Shown here: in pieces, positions 7,005-8,764 of the stretch | Position numbering within the stretch: position 1 is the stretch's first letter | How the letters are laid out: each line of letters starts with the position of its first letter | Source: an uncultured beta proteobacterium | GTDB taxonomy: Bacteria; Pseudomonadota; Gammaproteobacteria; Burkholderiales; Burkholderiaceae_C | Length of the DNA stretch: 8,764 nt | Direction: 5' to 3' | Assembly: GCA_903944555.1 (NCBI GenBank) | Contig: CAJASG010000106.1 | Coordinates: 1 to 8,764, forward strand | Made by a program: the position numbers and the translations under genes | The notes under the pieces: model-generated | What the model was told of the DNA's origin: nothing | Seen by the model: the letters and a program-made list of their open reading frames with translations, nothing else | The model's database searches: none

Positions 7005-7031
7005 ACTAGGGTATTCCATTACTAAAGCAAC

Positions 7032-7061
7032 TTGATTTAATTAAACAATTGCGAATATAGT
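7032..7061 (+). promoter_or_regulatory. Candidate sigma70 promoter for the sugar ABC operon
   Basis: TTGATT (7032-7037) and TATAGT (7056-7061) are separated by 18 nt. They match the -35 consensus at 4 of 6 and the -10 consensus at 5 of 6 positions. A start near 7068 would give a leader of about 85 nt before the TTG at 7154. The AT-rich palindrome at 7036-7045 falls between the two boxes. Confidence 0.5.
7036..7045. promoter_or_regulatory. AT-rich palindrome, candidate operator
   Basis: TTTAATTAAA is a perfect 10-bp palindrome, and the flanks (TTGA on the left, CAA on the right) extend it imperfectly. It lies inside the -35/-10 spacer of the rightward candidate promoter and next to the predicted start of the leftward one. 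A protein bound here could affect both. It lacks the central CG common in LacI-family sites, so the regulator family is open and it may be only AT-rich promoter DNA. Confidence 0.3.
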
Positions 7062-7082
7062 ACAGCCACGCTGCAACGTAAA
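7054..7082 (-). promoter_or_regulatory. Candidate sigma70 promoter for the kinase
   Basis: On the minus strand, TTTACG (7082-7077) and TATATT (7059-7054) are spaced 17 nt apart, matching the consensus at 4 of 6 and about 5 of 6 positions. The -10 box overlaps the -10 box of the rightward promoter on the other strand. Transcription would start near 7047, about 30-45 nt before the possible kinase starts. Confidence 0.45.
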
Positions 7083-7140
7083 GCGTAAAAACCCGGGGTA
7101 GAAAAGCCCTGAAAACCAAAGTCTTTTAGACAACCATTCT

Positions 7141-7156
7141 GAGGAGAACGAGCTTG
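7141..7156 (+). promoter_or_regulatory. Strong Shine-Dalgarno before a TTG start
   Basis: GAGGAG at 7141-7146 lies 7 nt before TTG at 7154-7156. The next residues (KKSTTLALTAIAF) form a signal peptide at once and no ATG fits the frame, so the TTG start is well supported. Confidence 0.85.
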
Positions 7157-8146
7157 AAAAAATCCACTACCCTGGCCCTGACAGCCATCGCTTTTGCGGC
7201 ATCCGCAACGACTTCTGCATTCGCTGCAGAAACCGTGATTGGCCTGATCACCAAAACCGAAAGCAACCCCTTCTTCGTAAAGATGAAGGAAGGCGCTGAA
7301 GCCGCGGCCAAGAAAGCCGGCGTAAAACTGCTCAGCGCTGCTGGCAAGCAAGACGGCGACACCGCAGGTCAAATCAGCGCAATGGAAAACATGGTTTCAG
7401 CTGGTGCAAAGACCATTCTGATCACGTCTTCTGGTGATGCAATTATCCCCACCATCAAGAAAATTCAAGCCCAAGGCGTGCAAGTGATCGCGCTCGACAG
7501 CCCAGTGGACGGTGCTGATGCCTTGTTCGCTACCAACAACTACAAGGCAGGCGAACTGATCGGTCAATACGCCAAGGCAGCTTTGAAAGGGAAAGCACCG
7601 GTCATCGCTACGATGGACCTGTTCCCTGGCCACCCCGTGGGCGCCCAGCGCCACAACGGTTTCCTGGCTGGATACGGCCTGAAAACTCTGGATGCAAAGA
7701 GCAACGAGCTGGCTCAGCCAGCAGAAGTGGTCTGCATGGCCGATACCTTCGGCGACGCTGCCAAGGGCCAGACTGCCATGGAAAACTGCCTGCAAAAGAA
7801 CTCCAAAATCAATGTGGTGTACGCCATCAACGAACCAGCCGCCGCGGGTGCTTACAAGGCTTTGAAGGCTGCAGGTAAGGAAAAAGACGTTGTGATTCTG
7901 GGTGTGGACGGCATGTGCAGCAACGGTGTTGGCAACGTTGAAAAAGGCGTAATTGGCGCAACCAGCATGCAGTACCCATTGAAGATGGCTGCATTGGGCG
8001 TGGCGGCTGGCGTGCAATACGCAAAAGACGGCAAGCGTCAAACGGGCTATACCGATACCGGTGTGGACCTTGTGGCATCCAAGCCCATGGCCGGCATCAA
8101 GAGCATCGATACAAAAACAGCACGCGCACAGTGCTGGGGTGACTAA
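7154..8146 (+). CDS. frcB: Sugar ABC transporter periplasmic binding protein (FrcB-like)
   Basis: This periplasmic solute-binding protein of the ribose/fructose/xylose type (Peripla_BP_4 fold) delivers sugar to an RbsC-type permease. It has 330 residues from a TTG start. Residues 1-24 are a Sec signal peptide: KK, then a hydrophobic core, then SAFA with cleavage before AETVIG. The mature start GLITKTESNPFFVKMKEGA is very close to what I know of FrcB fructose-binding proteins. Other family-like stretches are LITSSGDAIIPTIKK (hinge/ligand region), FATNNYKAGELIGQYA, VVYAINEPAAAGAYKAL and VILGVDGMCSNG. The codons are more A-rich (many AAG/CAA/GAA) than in neighbouring genes, which may reflect strong expression, as usual for binding proteins. 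A permease gene follows after 130 bp containing hairpins. Fructose is the most likely ligand; ribose or another hexose is possible. The symbol is by resemblance. Confidence 0.85.
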   Translation: MKKSTTLALTAIAFAASATTSAFAAETVIGLITKTESNPFFVKMKEGAEAAAKKAGVKLLSAAGKQDGDTAGQISAMENMVSAGAKTILITSSGDAIIPTIKKIQAQGVQVIALDSPVDGADALFATNNYKAGELIGQYAKAALKGKAPVIATMDLFPGHPVGAQRHNGFLAGYGLKTLDAKSNELAQPAEVVCMADTFGDAAKGQTAMENCLQKNSKINVVYAINEPAAAGAYKALKAAGKEKDVVILGVDGMCSNGVGNVEKGVIGATSMQYPLKMAALGVAAGVQYAKDGKRQTGYTDTGVDLVASKPMAGIKSIDTKTARAQCWGD

Positions 8147-8158
8147 TCGCAGCTGGCC

Positions 8159-8185
8159 GCAGGTCTGTCTAAACACCTGACCTGC
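8159..8185 (+). other. Inverted repeat 1 in the frcB-permease gap
   Basis: GCAGGTC (8159-8165) and GACCTGC (8179-8185) form a perfect 7-bp stem with a 13-nt loop, starting 12 nt after the frcB-like stop codon. No T-run follows. It is the first of three successive hairpins in this gap. Confidence 0.5.
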
Positions 8186-8193
8186 ATCCAGTT

Positions 8194-8216
8194 CTGCCTT
8201 TCAAGCATTCAGGCAG
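8194..8216 (+). other. Inverted repeat 2 in the frcB-permease gap
   Basis: CTGCCT (8194-8199) and AGGCAG (8211-8216) form a perfect 6-bp stem with an 11-nt loop. It is weaker than its neighbours and could be chance alone, but it sits in line with two others. Confidence 0.4.
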
Positions 8217-8224
8217 GCCCATTT

Positions 8225-8255
8225 GTCGAAAGCCCCGAGCCCCGGGGCTTTCGAC
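8225..8255 (+). other. Strong intra-operon hairpin (mRNA stabiliser or attenuator)
   Basis: GTCGAAAGCCCC (8225-8236) and GGGGCTTTCGAC (8244-8255) are perfect 12-bp arms around the 7-nt loop GAGCCCC. The stem ends 21 nt before the permease ATG. CCCCCTTATTC follows rather than a U-tract, so it does not look like a classic intrinsic terminator. Stable hairpins after binding-protein genes are known to protect the upstream mRNA and give more binding protein than permease (as in malE-malF); I infer the same role here. Confidence 0.7.
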
Positions 8256-8276
8256 CCCCTTATTCAAGCCCACTCC

Positions 8277-8764
8277 ATGAACTCGCTCAAAGAAAAACTC
8301 CCTCCGCTGGGAACACTAGGTCCCGCGATAGCCTTGTTGCTAGCTTGTACCTTTTTCTCCTTTCAGCATGAAAACTTTCTGACACTGAAGAATTTCTCCT
8401 TGATTTTTCAGCAGGTCATGGTGGTGGGCACCATCGCCATTGGTCAAACACTCATCATCCTGACTGCGGGCATCGATTTATCCTGCGGCATGGTCATGGC
8501 CCTTGGCTCCATCGTGATGACCAAATTTGCGGCCAACTATGGCCTGAGCGCGCCAGTTGCCATTTTGTGCGGCATTGCCGCTACGGCATTGTTCGGCTTG
8601 ATCAACGGCTTGCTGGTGACACGCGTCAAATTGCCGCCCTTTATTGTGACCCTGGGCACGCTGAACATTGCATTTGCCATTACACAGTTGTACTCAGGTG
8701 CGCAGACCATCACCAACATTCCCGATGGAATGAACCTGCTGGGTGAAACATTCAATTTTGGTGG
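8277..8764 (+). CDS. frcC: Sugar ABC transporter permease (FrcC/RbsC-like), cut by the right edge
   Basis: This is an inner-membrane permease of the BPD_transp_2 (RbsC) family that forms the sugar channel with the upstream binding protein and an ATPase expected downstream. Only the first 162 residues are in the window and the frame is open to the edge. After a short cytoplasmic N-terminus (MNSLKEKLPPLG), hydrophobic segments lie near 14-28, 46-63, 68-82, 92-113 and 121-138. Family signatures are GQTLIILTAGIDLSCGMVMALGS (split as residues 56-66 and 67-78), INGLLVTRVKLPPFIVTLGT (109-128) and LNIAFAITQLYSGAQTI (129-145). The start ATG has no good Shine-Dalgarno sequence, and a strong hairpin ends 21 nt before it, so translation initiation may be weak or depend on RNA structure. 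The symbol is by analogy with FrcBCA. Confidence 0.85.
   Translation, partial: MNSLKEKLPPLGTLGPAIALLLACTFFSFQHENFLTLKNFSLIFQQVMVVGTIAIGQTLIILTAGIDLSCGMVMALGSIVMTKFAANYGLSAPVAILCGIAATALFGLINGLLVTRVKLPPFIVTLGTLNIAFAITQLYSGAQTITNIPDGMNLLGETFNFG

Noticed and set aside
7397..8176. Minus-strand open frame of 259 residues opposite the binding-protein gene
   Set aside because: It is rich in Cys/His/Phe, which is typical of antisense translation, and is fully covered by the FrcB-like gene.
8225..8260. Rho-independent terminator after the binding-protein gene
   Set aside because: The stem is strong but is followed by CCCCCTTATTC rather than a U-tract, and the permease gene of the same operon follows at once; a stabilising or attenuating hairpin fits better.
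1..8764. Phage defence, toxin-antitoxin, CRISPR, integrase or transposase content
   Set aside because: Every substantial coding frame is explained by housekeeping or transport families, and no direct-repeat arrays, tRNA genes or transposase motifs were seen.

Overview
The window looks like a chromosomal segment of a betaproteobacterium, most likely Burkholderiales and probably Comamonadaceae (Rhodoferax/Polaromonas/Acidovorax-like). This rests on the high-GC coding style, the queG / tsaE-amiC arrangement, and a short repeat in amiC that resembles a small dispersed element I associate with Comamonadaceae genomes. The placement comes from recognition, not from a search. Coding density is very high. 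There are seven complete genes, one gene cut by the right edge, no RNA genes, no CRISPR and no insertion sequence.

Layout. (1) Positions 60-3052: queG (minus) runs head to head with tsaE (plus) across a 15-bp gap, and tsaE overlaps amiC in a TTGA stop/start junction. QueG finishes queuosine at tRNA position 34 and TsaE is the ATPase of the t6A37 machinery, so both act on the anticodon loop. AmiC is an exported N-acetylmuramoyl-L-alanine amidase that splits septal peptidoglycan. (2) Positions 3049-4791: a minus-strand half-size ABC transporter (fused membrane and ATPase domains, YddA/SbmA-BacA-like) whose stop codon overlaps the amiC stop tail to tail. (3) Positions 4860-6002: a stand-alone membrane acyltransferase of the Acyltransferase_3/OafA family. 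(4) Positions 6012-8764: a sugar module. A PfkB-family kinase (probably fructokinase) is transcribed leftward. A periplasmic sugar-binding protein (FrcB-like) and an RbsC-type permease (FrcC-like, cut by the edge) are transcribed rightward. They diverge from a compact AT-rich region with two overlapping candidate promoters and a central palindrome.

How the genes fit together: the right-hand block is a coherent uptake-and-phosphorylation unit, probably for fructose. The sugar is bound in the periplasm, carried through the permease (the ATPase should lie just past the right edge) and phosphorylated by the kinase. The left block combines tRNA modification and cell-wall housekeeping.

I saw no convincing undescribed multi-gene system. 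The points most worth checking are an in-frame copy of a dispersed repeat in the AmiC linker, a possible decayed copy spanning the queG/tsaE starts, the overlapping divergent promoters of the sugar module, and three successive hairpins between the binding-protein and permease genes.
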